Positions 1 through 8,620 of a stretch of DNA of 42,323 nucleotides are shown piece after piece. How positions within the stretch are numbered: the first letter of the stretch is position 1; the number at the start of each line of letters is the position of its first letter. The translations under genes and the position numbers were made by a program. Under the pieces are notes generated by a model. That model saw only the letters and a program-made list of their open reading frames with translations, did not search any database and was not told the DNA's origin. Origin of the DNA: Acinetobacter sp. BY419 (GTDB lineage Bacteria; Pseudomonadota; Gammaproteobacteria; Pseudomonadales; Moraxellaceae). The stretch lies in assembly GCF_019038395.1 (NCBI RefSeq), contig NZ_JAGFXZ010000028.1, positions 1 through 42,323 of the forward strand, given 5' to 3'.

Positions 1-65
1 AAACGTTCAAGATCCTTGCTGAGCGTTATCGAAATAGAGGCAAAAGACTCGGTTTGAGATTCAAT

Positions 66-656
66 TTAATTGCTGGTATCTATAACCTGGAACTGAGTAA
101 AAAATGATTTATGAAAGAAGTCTAATAAATGCTTATAATCTTTTTCCAAGTCTTGATTAACAGTAATAATATTTTTTCCATTAAAAAGTTTAATAAAGTA
201 TTTCTTATCTAAATAAGATCTTCGGTATTCTTTGTACCATCTGAAAGGATTATTGGTCTTTTTTCTAGATGATTTGAAAATCTCTCCATGTATCCATAAC
301 CATACATTTCCAGTGATAAAATCAGAAAGACAGAATGCAAATGCATGCGATAAAATGATGAGATCTGGCTGTATATCTGAGATTATTGTATTAATCTTTT
401 CTATATCGGATGTTAGTGTTTCTCGTTTTCTGAGTAATTTACCTGAATAAATACTCTGATCAAAATTTTCTTGTATAAAGTTAAGATCTTTGGGAATATC
501 CATTTTAATATCATGATGATTTAATGGTACAACCGTAACTTGATGACCAATCTTTTTAAAATTTATAGCAGTATCGAGAAGAATTTTTTCTGCACCACCA
601 CCTTTAAGGTGATCAACTATAAATAATATATGATATTGATTAAATTCTTTTTTCAT
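66..656 (-). CDS. GT4-type glycosyltransferase, N-terminal half only (truncated or interrupted)
   Basis: The 196-residue product starts like a GT-B fold glycosyltransferase. A beta strand (HILFIVDHL, about residues 9-17) is followed by the GGGAEK loop, typical of LPS-core GT4 enzymes, and an ITVNQDLEKDY segment lies near residue 165. These enzymes are usually 350-380 residues, so the sugar-nucleotide-binding C-terminal half is missing. The stop falls just after QVIDTSN, where family members have the interdomain linker V-I-Y-N-P. After the TAA the same frame stays open to the window edge and continues I-E-S, which fits that linker, so a nonsense mutation is possible. It would transfer a sugar to the LPS outer core in the cytoplasm. 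The surroundings are AT-rich. The truncation is seen; the GT4 role is family inference. Confidence 0.6.
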   Translation of the reverse strand: MKKEFNQYHILFIVDHLKGGGAEKILLDTAINFKKIGHQVTVVPLNHHDIKMDIPKDLNFIQENFDQSIYSGKLLRKRETLTSDIEKINTIISDIQPDLIILSHAFAFCLSDFITGNVWLWIHGEIFKSSRKKTNNPFRWYKEYRRSYLDKKYFIKLFNGKNIITVNQDLEKDYKHLLDFFHKSFFTQFQVIDTSN

Positions 657-720
657 TAGACTCTGTAAATGTATTAAGTAGAAATTTATTGATGATCTTA
701 GTGACTAAGATTCTTTAATA

Positions 721-928
721 TATCTTGTAAGTTTCTAAACTGATCATATCTCTATAGATACTGCTCTGAAGCGATATTGATCATTTGCTCTATTTTTAAT
801 GTATTGAGAGGTAAATGTAAATCTTTCGATAAAATAGCGTCAGAAAGTTGGATTACCATAATATCATGGCCTGCCAAAGCGCTGCGTCTGATGCAACTTA
901 GCTTAATTACTGAACATTCATTTTTTAG
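721..928 (-). pseudogene. Decayed remnant of a second lipid A acyltransferase (LpxL/LpxM family), C-terminal part
   Basis: On the minus strand this stretch translates to a degraded copy of the C-terminal part of the intact acyltransferase at 2306-3178. Conserved blocks include LSC-RR, QLSD-ILSKDL and MIN-A-EQYL, and 26 of 42 aligned residues match over the best block. A Trp codon of the intact gene is a TAG stop here (752-754), two codons are deleted near 800, and no start codon or N-terminal part is present. Weaker similarity may continue to about 1150, but frameshifts make it unreadable. The remnant sits between two glycosyltransferase genes. It looks like the relic of a duplication or of an older arrangement of the outer-core locus. 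Confidence 0.8.
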
Positions 929-1316
929 ATGGCATTTGATGAATATAGACCGTTTTTGTTTTCAAAAGTGCTAAATAACCAGATATCACATGATTTTCAG
1001 CGGCTTTATCATTAGCATGTGCAGGTCATGATGGTGTCTATCGATTTCGAAGGCTTGTAGTATTGCTATTTTACATGCCTTGGCATTAAATAAGATAGTC
1101 ATTAGTACCAATGTCCATCCGACTGAAAGGATGTATTAACTGCAAGAAGTCTGGCTCCTTTACATGATGCCGACGTATTGATTATATAGTTAGCTACATC
1201 TGTACAGGGATGCTTACATTTAAAGCCCCCGTTGGAACAAAAATACTTCAGTAAGAAGAAAAATTTCTGATAAAAGCAATTATAAAGGCTTACTTAAATT
1301 TGAGTGAAGAAAAAAA

Positions 1317-2282
1317 ATGAGTTCAAGCTATCCTTATGTGTTATCTATTATTATTCCTGTATATGGAGTAGAGGACTATATTGAAGCTTGTATTACATCA
1401 TTATTACCGCAGCTGAGTTCAGAGGTCGAATGCATTGTTGTCGATGATGGCTGTAAAGACCGTTCAATAGAAATTTTGAAAGCCTATCTTGCTACCCATT
1501 CATCTCAGGCCAATATCCGTATTATACATCAGAAAAATCAGGGGCTTAGCATGGCACGTAATAATGGTTATGCGGTGGCTAGGGGGCTGTATATTGCATA
1601 TCTGGATTCTGATGATTATGTTGAGCCTCATTTTGTAGCGCGTATTTTAGAGGTCATTAGGCAGGCACCAGAGGTGGAATTAATTCACTTTAATGCACTG
1701 ATGGAAAATAAACAGTATGGGACTAAACCGCTGGTGCTGGCTGACCAGACAGGCCTGGTTTATGCCGATACAGATTATTTAAAACGTGTGTTTCTTAAAA
1801 ACTATTGGTATACATGGCTAAGAGTGTATAACCGTAAGCTTTTAAAGGACTTTCAGTTTCCACCAGGTCATGTATACGAAGACATGCTGTCGATTCCATT
1901 CCTGTATCGTAAAGGCCTCATTATTTATGAAATTGCCGAGCCCTTATTCAGGTATCGGTACAGGGCAGACAGTATTACCAATGGTGAAATTAAGCCGGAA
2001 CATATCAAGAGTCTGGAATATGGCTTAAGCCTGTATAGAGACAAGCTGGAAAATCCCTATTTCCAAATATTGTATGAGCACCTTATTTTGGCCCTATTTG
2101 AACGGAACCTTAAACTGGGTTTTGATATCTACAGCAAATTTTTACATCGTATCAATCACGATCTGGATTATTTACAGGATAAATTACAGCATTTGAACTG
2201 GGAAAAGCGACTGATGTTACAACATCCAAAACTGTTTTACTGGTATAAAAACTGGCTCAGTTTGCGACGGTCTATCTTCTGA
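1317..2282 (+). CDS. GT2 family glycosyltransferase (LPS outer core)
   Basis: The 321-residue protein has a GT-A domain at its N-terminus. SIIIPVYGVEDYIEACITSL (residues 10-29) is the nucleotide-binding strand and helix, VVDDG follows near residue 41, and YLDSDDYVEPHF near residue 94 carries the DXD-type metal site. Family members transfer a hexose from a nucleotide sugar to a growing glycan. The second half (about 220-321) is helical with many aromatic and basic residues, as in bacterial capsule and LPS enzymes of this class. It is transcribed opposite to its neighbours. A 390-bp AT-rich stretch with no recognisable gene separates it from the acyltransferase remnant. Donor and acceptor sugars cannot be read from the sequence. 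Confidence 0.85.
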   Translation: MSSSYPYVLSIIIPVYGVEDYIEACITSLLPQLSSEVECIVVDDGCKDRSIEILKAYLATHSSQANIRIIHQKNQGLSMARNNGYAVARGLYIAYLDSDDYVEPHFVARILEVIRQAPEVELIHFNALMENKQYGTKPLVLADQTGLVYADTDYLKRVFLKNYWYTWLRVYNRKLLKDFQFPPGHVYEDMLSIPFLYRKGLIIYEIAEPLFRYRYRADSITNGEIKPEHIKSLEYGLSLYRDKLENPYFQILYEHLILALFERNLKLGFDIYSKFLHRINHDLDYLQDKLQHLNWEKRLMLQHPKLFYWYKNWLSLRRSIF

Positions 2283-2305
2283 CAATTATCCCATACGGTA
2301 AAATT

Positions 2306-3178
2306 TTAATGAGTCAGTTTATAAAGATTAACACCGCCTGCTAAACGTCTGAATCTCTTGTAACCCCACAAATACTGTTCTGGCGCGACATTAATCATGC
2401 GCTCCATTTCTTTATTTAAAGTATCTACAGAAAGCTGTAAATCTTTCGACAAAATATCGTCAGAAAGTTGGGTCACCACAATATCATAGCCGGATAAATC
2501 ATGACGTCTGAGACAGCTTAAACCTACGACTGAGCATTGTGTTTTAGCTGCCAGCTTGGAAAGCAAGGTTGAGGACAGCGCATTTTGGCCATAAAAATAA
2601 GAATAGATTCCACCAGACTCTTTCGGGACATGATCCGGTAAAATTGCAGAAAACCCGCCTTGCTTAAGATGCTTAAACACAGCACGCACACCAGAATCGT
2701 CTGTCGGAACCAGTGTCGCATTTAGACGTTGTCTGGCTTCTAGCATAAAACGATCTATATCTTCATTCTTGCTAGGTTTATACATAATCACAGGAGAGGT
2801 GTGCTGATTCAACCAGACATTCAACAGCTCCCAAGTGCCAAAATGTGGCACCACGGCCAAACAACCATGAGGATTTTGCAAAGCCTGCAGGAAAATATCT
2901 TCGCCATGCACATCTCGAATTAAAGACAGCGCGTATTCAGGAGATGAACCCCAAATCTTGACCGACTCCGCATAAGTCATGCACTGACTTTTAAGACTCC
3001 GTTTGGTCAAATCAGCCCGTTCAGCTTCAGACAGTTCCGGATAGGCAGATGCCAGATTAATCTCAGACACCCGGCGTGCAGAAGAATGGCTGAGATACAG
3101 AAAAGATCCAGCCAGTTGCGCAAGATTTTGAATGAATCTTAATGGAAGCTTGGAGAAATTTTTGAGTAGGGTGTACAT
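2306..3178 (-). CDS. Lipid A late acyltransferase (LpxL/LpxM/HtrB family)
   Basis: The 290-residue inner-membrane protein transfers an acyl chain from acyl-ACP to lipid A or its precursor. The HX4E catalytic motif is present as HFGTWE (about residues 112-117). A later PDHVPKESGG block (about 182-191) and the C-terminal PEQYLW-YKRFRR are typical of the lysophospholipid/lipid A acyltransferase superfamily. The N-terminus (FIQNLAQLAGSFLYLSHSSARR) is the usual membrane-anchoring segment. The 290-residue length is close to the roughly 300 usual for the family. The gene lies 18 bp after the small membrane protein at 3197-3418 and may be co-transcribed with it. Whether it is the LpxL or LpxM orthologue cannot be decided here. 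A decayed copy lies at 721-928. Confidence 0.85.
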   Translation of the reverse strand: MYTLLKNFSKLPLRFIQNLAQLAGSFLYLSHSSARRVSEINLASAYPELSEAERADLTKRSLKSQCMTYAESVKIWGSSPEYALSLIRDVHGEDIFLQALQNPHGCLAVVPHFGTWELLNVWLNQHTSPVIMYKPSKNEDIDRFMLEARQRLNATLVPTDDSGVRAVFKHLKQGGFSAILPDHVPKESGGIYSYFYGQNALSSTLLSKLAAKTQCSVVGLSCLRRHDLSGYDIVVTQLSDDILSKDLQLSVDTLNKEMERMINVAPEQYLWGYKRFRRLAGGVNLYKLTH

Positions 3179-3196
3179 GCGATCCTGACAGTCAGA

Positions 3197-3418
3197 TTAT
3201 AGGTCTTTATCCGGATTGCCCTTCAGTACCATATAAATCAAACCCACAAAAATCAGCAGGGCACCTAAAATACTACTCAGGCAAAAATATACAATACGTT
3301 CATTGGTATCGAGATTGAACAGATTGTTGGCAAGGATATAGCGCATGAACAGCCATTGAACCACTGAAAATACAATAAGCATAATGCTGCGATTAAGAAC
3401 TGCAGGACGCATAGCCAT
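3197..3418 (-). CDS. Small two-helix inner-membrane protein, unknown function
   Basis: A 73-residue protein that I do not recognise as a named family. It has two hydrophobic segments, about residues 11-28 (SIMLIVFSVVQWLFMRYI) and 43-65 (VYFCLSSILGALLIFVGLIYMVL), so it is probably a two-pass membrane protein with a short basic N-terminus and a charged tail (KGNPDKDL). It lies between aspS and the acyltransferase on the same strand, 18 bp before the latter. Co-transcription with the acyltransferase is likely, and a role at the envelope is possible but not shown. Confidence 0.6.
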   Translation of the reverse strand: MAMRPAVLNRSIMLIVFSVVQWLFMRYILANNLFNLDTNERIVYFCLSSILGALLIFVGLIYMVLKGNPDKDL

Positions 3419-3484
3419 TGCTAATTACCTTAGATTAAAAACTATGGCTATTATGCCACTGTTCCAGATGCGACTCAATCTTAT

Positions 3485-3514
3485 AAAAAAGCCCTGCGCG
3501 AGGCAGGGCTTTTT
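3485..3514 (-). terminator. Rho-independent terminator of aspS
   Basis: The stem GCCCTGC / GCAGGGC (3491-3497 with 3503-3509) has a 5-nt loop. It is flanked by an A-run on its left and a T-run on its right, so it can terminate in both directions. It lies 19 bp past the aspS stop codon. Confidence 0.85.
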
Positions 3515-3532
3515 CACTTAAAACTTCAAGAA

Positions 3533-5317
3533 TTATTCTTGAGATTCAGCTTTTGGTTTTTCACGTAAGCGAATACCAAGGTCACGCAGTTGGTTTGATT
3601 CAACGGGTGCTGGTGCTTGAGTCAATGGACATTCAGCTGTTTTGGTTTTCGGGAATGCAATCACGTCACGAATCGAAGATGCACCGGTCATCAACATTAC
3701 CAGACGGTCAAGACCGAAGGCTAAACCACCATGCGGAGGCGCGCCATAACGTAAGGCATTTAACAGGAAGCTGAATTTCTCTTCTGCTTCTTCTTCAGAA
3801 ATACCAAGCGCTTCAAAGATTGTTTTTTGCATTTCCAGGTTGAAGATACGCAGTGAACCACCACCGATTTCAGTACCATTCAATACCATATCGTAAGCAA
3901 CAGACAACGCAGCACCCGGATTGTTCTTCACTTCTTCAACACTTGATTTAGGCAGCGTGAATGGGTGGTGAACAGAGGTCCATTTACCGTCATCAGTTTC
4001 TTCAAACATTGGGAAGTCAACCACCCAAAGTGGCGCCCACTCGCAAGTTGCCATCTTCATGTCGTGACCGACTTTAATACGTAAAGCCCCCATCGCATCG
4101 TTTACGATTTTGGCTTTGTCCGCACCGAAGAATACGATATCGCCATTTTCAGCACCAACACGTTTCAACAGATCCAGCACGATTGGCTCGATGAACTTCA
4201 CGATTGGAGATTGAAGACCTTCGATGCCTTTTTCAAGCTCGTTGACTTTGATATAAGCCAAACCTTTCGCGCCATAGATGCCCACGAATTTCGTGTATTC
4301 ATCAATCTGGCTACGTGGAAGTGAACCTGCACCCGGTACACGAAGCGCAACAATACGACCTTTAGGATCTTTAGCAGGACCAGCAAATACCTTGAACTCA
4401 ACGTCTTGCATCATGTCTGCAACGTCAACCAGTTTCAAAGGAATACGTAAGTCAGGTTTGTCAGAGGCATAGTCACGCATTGCATCTGCATAGGTCATAC
4501 GCGGGAATTTTTCGAATTGAACGTCCAGAAGTTCTTTGAACATCTTGATCGTTAATGTTTCCATCAAATCCATAATGTCATCGTCACTCATGAACGATGT
4601 TTCAACGTCGATTTGCGTGAATTCAGGCTGACGGTCAGCACGTAAGTCTTCATCACGGAAACATTTAGCGATTTGGTAGTAACGGTCAATACCGCCCACC
4701 ATCAACAACTGTTTGAACAGCTGTGGAGATTGTGGCAGTGCGTAGAAGCTACCGTTAGAAACACGGCTTGGAACTAGATAGTCACGCGCACCTTCAGGCG
4801 TTGCACGGGTCAAGATCGGAGTTTCAACGTCCAGGAAACCATTCTCTTCGAAGTAGTTACGAATCAGGTTAGTCAACTTAGAACGGAAGCGTAAACGATC
4901 TAGCATTTCAGGACGACGGACGTCCAGAAAACGGTATTTCAAACGAATTTCTTCAGAAATATTGGTATTTTCGTCATTTAATGGGAATGGCGGAGTTTCT
5001 GACGCAGCAAGAACTTCGATTTCTTTACCCAAGACTTCGATTTGACCGCTCACCATATTGGCATTTTCTGTGCCTGCATAACGGCGACGTACACGGCCTG
5101 TAATTTTTAATACAAATTCTGAACGTACTTTATCAGCAGTTGCGAATGCTTCAGGAGTATCTGGGTCAATAACCACTTGAACAAGACCATCACGGTCACG
5201 CATGTCAAGGAAGATTACACCACCGTGGTCACGGCGACGGTGTACCCAACCGCATAATGTTACGGTTTGGTCAATTTGAGCTTCGGTTAAAGAACCGCAG
5301 TAATGAGTTCGCATCAT
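3533..5317 (-). CDS. aspS: Aspartyl-tRNA synthetase, non-discriminating type
   Basis: Class IIb synthetase of 594 residues that charges tRNA-Asp. It has an N-terminal OB-fold anticodon domain ([12 protein letters not shown], residues 22-33), class II motif 2 ([14 protein letters not shown], 220-233) and motif 3 ([12 protein letters not shown] near 555). The large bacterial insertion domain lies between motifs 2 and 3. His31 and Gly82 (YAGT) are the residues linked in Pseudomonas aeruginosa to relaxed recognition, so this enzyme probably also charges tRNA-Asn, which GatCAB would then amidate. The gene begins with two consecutive ATG codons, and either could be used. In A. baumannii aspS borders the outer-core locus, which agrees with the glycosyltransferases and acyltransferase downstream. 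Confidence 0.97.
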   Translation of the reverse strand: MMRTHYCGSLTEAQIDQTVTLCGWVHRRRDHGGVIFLDMRDRDGLVQVVIDPDTPEAFATADKVRSEFVLKITGRVRRRYAGTENANMVSGQIEVLGKEIEVLAASETPPFPLNDENTNISEEIRLKYRFLDVRRPEMLDRLRFRSKLTNLIRNYFEENGFLDVETPILTRATPEGARDYLVPSRVSNGSFYALPQSPQLFKQLLMVGGIDRYYQIAKCFRDEDLRADRQPEFTQIDVETSFMSDDDIMDLMETLTIKMFKELLDVQFEKFPRMTYADAMRDYASDKPDLRIPLKLVDVADMMQDVEFKVFAGPAKDPKGRIVALRVPGAGSLPRSQIDEYTKFVGIYGAKGLAYIKVNELEKGIEGLQSPIVKFIEPIVLDLLKRVGAENGDIVFFGADKAKIVNDAMGALRIKVGHDMKMATCEWAPLWVVDFPMFEETDDGKWTSVHHPFTLPKSSVEEVKNNPGAALSVAYDMVLNGTEIGGGSLRIFNLEMQKTIFEALGISEEEAEEKFSFLLNALRYGAPPHGGLAFGLDRLVMLMTGASSIRDVIAFPKTKTAECPLTQAPAPVESNQLRDLGIRLREKPKAESQE

Positions 5318-5477
5318 AGCGTTAGAAATCCAACTATATGGGTTAAGGTCAGCGAATACGTAAACAGCGTACCGCTTTGAGTAAAGCTAAGATTATGCCT
5401 CTTTGGGCATGTTGTCACAAGAACCTGGGTCAAAAACAATATTATTTTAAAGTGAATAGGCTAAGCCAGTACTTTGT

Positions 5478-6242
5478 TTAACCCATCCTGCGACCTCTGT
5501 CTAAAAATAAAAACAATAAACAGCCCAGACTGAAGGTGATCAGAAAGCCCTGGCTAAATTCATTGATCGAGCGGCCAGTAAAATAGTAGAGATCTGATTG
5601 CCAGACGTCTGTAGAGATATAGCGCGCATAATCCCAGACAGAAAATAGGCCGGTCAATATAGAAAGCAGCAATAAGCCCCAGGCAAATGCTTTGATTTTG
5701 AGACTGACTGCCAGATATTGATAATGCTTTTTATAGTAATGTACGCTCATCCACAGCATAAAAGGCAAGGCGAGCACTGAAGTACCGATCTGTAAAATCC
5801 GATGCAAGGGATAACTTTGTCCAAATAACTGAACCTGTTGCGCTAAAAAATCATGAAAGGCAAAAGTACGAAAGTCGACATGAGTTAATCCATCCCAGAT
5901 TAAATGGCTTGCTGTGCCGATGATCAGCGCCAGACAAACTGCCAAGGAAAACTTTAATGCTGAAATGATACTGTAAATATTTAACTCGTGCTGAATGCCG
6001 ATAAAATGGTAAATGGCCGGGCGATACAAACCATACCAGATCATGCAAAAACCCAGTCCAATCCACAGGTCTGGGTGAATCAGCGAGGACCATAAATGCG
6101 TAATATTTGAATTACCCGAAGTAAAGAGACGATATAAATCGGGCACCATACAGCCAATCGCCAGTGCAGCAATAGGAAGGCGGTTTCCGCTTAAACGTGA
6201 AATGGGTGGAGCAAGCACAGCATGCGACAAGGTAAAGGGCAT
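5478..6242 (-). CDS. DUF4184 family membrane protein
   Basis: A 254-residue multi-pass membrane protein. The N-terminus PFTLSHAVLAPPI followed by LPIAALAIGCMVPDLYRLF is the hallmark of DUF4184, a family with polar His and Asp residues near the start of the first helices. Further hydrophobic stretches lie near residues 55-70, 90-110, 150-170, 185-205 and 232-248. The conserved H-L-I-W-D-G-L-T-H motif near 123-131 resembles the metal-dependent hydrolase signature of YdjM-like membrane proteins, so an enzymatic role is possible. No function is established. The gene is divergent from znuD with a 140-bp shared upstream region, so the Zur box there could influence it. It precedes aspS by 160 bp. 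Confidence 0.8.
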   Translation of the reverse strand: MPFTLSHAVLAPPISRLSGNRLPIAALAIGCMVPDLYRLFTSGNSNITHLWSSLIHPDLWIGLGFCMIWYGLYRPAIYHFIGIQHELNIYSIISALKFSLAVCLALIIGTASHLIWDGLTHVDFRTFAFHDFLAQQVQLFGQSYPLHRILQIGTSVLALPFMLWMSVHYYKKHYQYLAVSLKIKAFAWGLLLLSILTGLFSVWDYARYISTDVWQSDLYYFTGRSINEFSQGFLITFSLGCLLFLFLDRGRRMG

Positions 6243-6318
6243 AAAAATAATGTTTTAAGGTAATAAAAAATATTCAAAAGACAGTTTAATAAAATATTCA
6301 GCTAATTATCGTAAAGGA

Positions 6319-6346
6319 TTGCAAAAATAATGAAATGTTATATTAT
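6319..6346 (+). promoter_or_regulatory. Candidate sigma-70 promoter of znuD
   Basis: TTGCAA at 6319-6324 and TATTAT at 6341-6346 are separated by 16 bp. The -10 hexamer lies inside the Zur palindrome, so zinc-loaded repressor would block RNA polymerase directly. Confidence 0.5.
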
Positions 6347-6351
6347 AACAT
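6335..6351. promoter_or_regulatory. Zur box (zinc uptake regulator operator)
   Basis: ATGTTATATTATAACAT is a perfect palindrome of 8+1+8 bases. With the flanking GAA on the left it matches the gammaproteobacterial Zur consensus, whose half-site reads GAAATGTTATA. It lies 31 bp before the znuD start codon. Zur represses zinc-uptake genes when zinc is plentiful. It could also affect the divergent DUF4184 gene. Confidence 0.88.
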
Positions 6352-6382
6352 CCATCAAAAATACTGAATCTGAGCTTCGGTC

Positions 6383-8515
6383 ATGTCCTTTCCTAAGAAT
6401 CTAATAACACTCTCAATTTTTGCTGTAACAGCACCTGCAGTATTTGCAGAACAACCTTTATCTTCAATCCCGGTACAGACCCTGAACACCATTCAGGTAC
6501 AAGCTCATCCATTGGTGCAAACAGCGGCAGATTTTGCGGTTGCAGATCATGTGGTGGATCAGAAAGCTCTGTCTGAGCGGGCTACGACCATTGGTGACGC
6601 CTTGGCAGATGAACTGGGCGTGTATTCCAATCAGTTTGGTAGCGGAGCCAGCCGTCCCGTTATTCGTGGTCAGGATGGGCCACGCGTAAAAGTATTGCAG
6701 CATGCTTCTGAAACAGCGGATGTGTCCACTTTATCTCCTGACCATGCTGTCACCGTTGATCCGATTCTAGCCAAGCAGGTCGAAGTGATTCGCGGTCCAT
6801 CTACGTTGCTTTATGGCGCCGGCACAGTCGGTGGTCTGGTGAATGTCACCGATCAGAAAATCCCGATGCAAATGCCGGAAGATGGTCTGGAAGGTACAGT
6901 GGGTCTGCGCTATAACACCGGTAGTGACGAGAAATTGGCAAGTGCAGGCGTAACTGCCGCAGTTGGTGAAAATTTTGCCCTACGCGTAGAAGGTGCAAAG
7001 CGTAAGGCCAATGATTATATTGCCCCGGATTATGTAGTCGAAGAGCCTCATGGAGATCACGTACACATTCATAAAGAGCGCCGTGTGGGCAATACCTTTG
7101 CTGAAGGGCAAACGGTAAATATTGGCGGTTCATGGATTCATGATCGAGGTTTTGTCGGATTGTCTTATAGCAACCGTCAGGATCAGTATGGCTTGCCGGG
7201 GCATAGTCATGAATATCATGGCTGTGAAATCCATGGAGATCATTTTCACTGCCCAAAACCAAGTGAAGCTGAGCACGATCATGAAGAAACAGCTGGACCT
7301 TGGGTAGATTTGAAATCTGAGCGTTATGAGGTGCGGACTGAGCTGGAACAACCCTTTGCCGGTTTTGAGAAATTACGTGCCCATGCCAGCTTTACCGACT
7401 ATGAACATGATGAGCTTGAAGAAAGCGAAGTGATCAGTAACTTTAAAAGTAAGGGCTATGATGCTCGTTTAGAACTGGTGCACGTGCCAGTTGCAGGCTG
7501 GGAGGGGGTGATTGGAACCCAGCTTTCACAGCAGAAAATTAATTTATCCGCTCCAGAATCACATGGCCATGACGAGCATGATGATGAAGGGCATGAGCAT
7601 GTTGACTATGCTGGCCATAATCATGATGTATTAATGGCAGATACCAAAACCCGGAAATACAGCTTATTTGCTTTGGAACATAAACAGTTCGGCGATGTGC
7701 ATGTCGAGTTGGGCGCACGTGTTGAACATCAAAAAGTGAAAGTGGATTCGGAGCAGAAAGATTATTCAGGCACTGGCGTATCTGCATCTGCTGCAGCCAA
7801 TTGGGAATTTGCGTCGGACTACAAGCTTTCTGTGGTGGGATCACATCAGCAGCGTTTACCTTTAGCCCAAGAACTGTATGCTGATGGTCTGCATTTTGCG
7901 ACCAATACTTATGAAATAGGTAACCCTGATCTCGATAAAGAAACATCAAATAATCTTGAATTGGGTCTGCATTATGAAGGCGATCAGCTGGATTACCATG
8001 TGCATGTGTATCACAACTGGTTCGATGATTATATATATGGCGAAACGATAGCGCAGAAAGGTAATTTGCGTGGTGTCCAGTATACCCAGGACAAAGCAAG
8101 ATTCTATGGTACAGAGGCTCAAGCCGGTTATCAGATCAATGATATGTATAAAATCAGTGTCTTTGGGGATTATGTGCGCGGCAAGATCGAGAGCGAAAAT
8201 GCACCGCGTGTACCCGCAGGTCGTTTAGGTACCAAAGTGGAAGCAGACTTTGCCGATGGCTGGTCAGCTCTGGCTGAGTATTATCATGTCTTTAATCAGG
8301 ACAAGATCGCCAGCTATGAAGATGAAACCCAGGGCTACAACATGGTTAATGTTGGTTTAAGCTATGCCAATAGCATTGCAGATCACAATGCTTACCGGGT
8401 TTATTTCAAAGCCAATAACCTACTCGATGATCAGGTCTATTCACATACTTCATTCCTGTCGAATATTCCGCAGGTGGGCCGCAACTTTACTATCGGCCTG
8501 CAGTATGATTTCTAA
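6383..8515 (+). CDS. znuD: TonB-dependent zinc receptor ZnuD
   Basis: An outer-membrane receptor of 710 residues. A signal peptide ends near residue 22 (AVFA-EQ). The plug domain runs from about 45 to 160 (RPVIRGQDGPRVKVL, VIRGPSTLLYGAGTVGG), followed by a 22-strand type barrel ending in the C-terminal Phe (GLQYDF) needed for BAM assembly. Three exposed loops are rich in His, Asp and Glu: residues 222-230, 274-300 and 393-414. The second loop contains Cys281 and Cys290, likely paired as in Neisseria ZnuD. These features point to zinc uptake across the outer membrane, powered by TonB. The Zur box upstream supports this. The ribosome-binding site is weak. Confidence 0.92.
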   Translation: MSFPKNLITLSIFAVTAPAVFAEQPLSSIPVQTLNTIQVQAHPLVQTAADFAVADHVVDQKALSERATTIGDALADELGVYSNQFGSGASRPVIRGQDGPRVKVLQHASETADVSTLSPDHAVTVDPILAKQVEVIRGPSTLLYGAGTVGGLVNVTDQKIPMQMPEDGLEGTVGLRYNTGSDEKLASAGVTAAVGENFALRVEGAKRKANDYIAPDYVVEEPHGDHVHIHKERRVGNTFAEGQTVNIGGSWIHDRGFVGLSYSNRQDQYGLPGHSHEYHGCEIHGDHFHCPKPSEAEHDHEETAGPWVDLKSERYEVRTELEQPFAGFEKLRAHASFTDYEHDELEESEVISNFKSKGYDARLELVHVPVAGWEGVIGTQLSQQKINLSAPESHGHDEHDDEGHEHVDYAGHNHDVLMADTKTRKYSLFALEHKQFGDVHVELGARVEHQKVKVDSEQKDYSGTGVSASAAANWEFASDYKLSVVGSHQQRLPLAQELYADGLHFATNTYEIGNPDLDKETSNNLELGLHYEGDQLDYHVHVYHNWFDDYIYGETIAQKGNLRGVQYTQDKARFYGTEAQAGYQINDMYKISVFGDYVRGKIESENAPRVPAGRLGTKVEADFADGWSALAEYYHVFNQDKIASYEDETQGYNMVNVGLSYANSIADHNAYRVYFKANNLLDDQVYSHTSFLSNIPQVGRNFTIGLQYDF

Positions 8516-8582
8516 AGCATTCATGAAATAACAGACCAAATCAAATAGAGATCACTGAAATCTACTTGAAAAATCATCAGAT

Positions 8583-8617
8583 AAAACCTAGCCTGAACAT
8601 ATTGGGTTAGGTTTTTT
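8583..8617 (+). terminator. Terminator after znuD, abutting the next start codon
   Basis: AAAACCTA (8583-8590) pairs with TAGGTTTT (8608-8615), extended by an adjacent GCC/GGT-type stem, followed by a run of six T. The 3' arm ends only 3 bp before the phospholipase D-like ATG at 8621 and contains that gene's only purine-rich ribosome-binding sequence (TTAGG). Confidence 0.75.
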
Positions 8618-8620
8618 CTT

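Noticed and set aside
777..974. Plus-strand open frame of 65 codons in the outer-core locus
   Set aside because: The minus strand of the same DNA aligns to an acyltransferase, so this frame is a shadow of a pseudogene.
7539..8099. Long minus-strand open frame (186 codons) rich in His inside znuD
   Set aside because: It is antisense to His/Asp-coding repeats of znuD and has no ribosome-binding site or recognisable domain.
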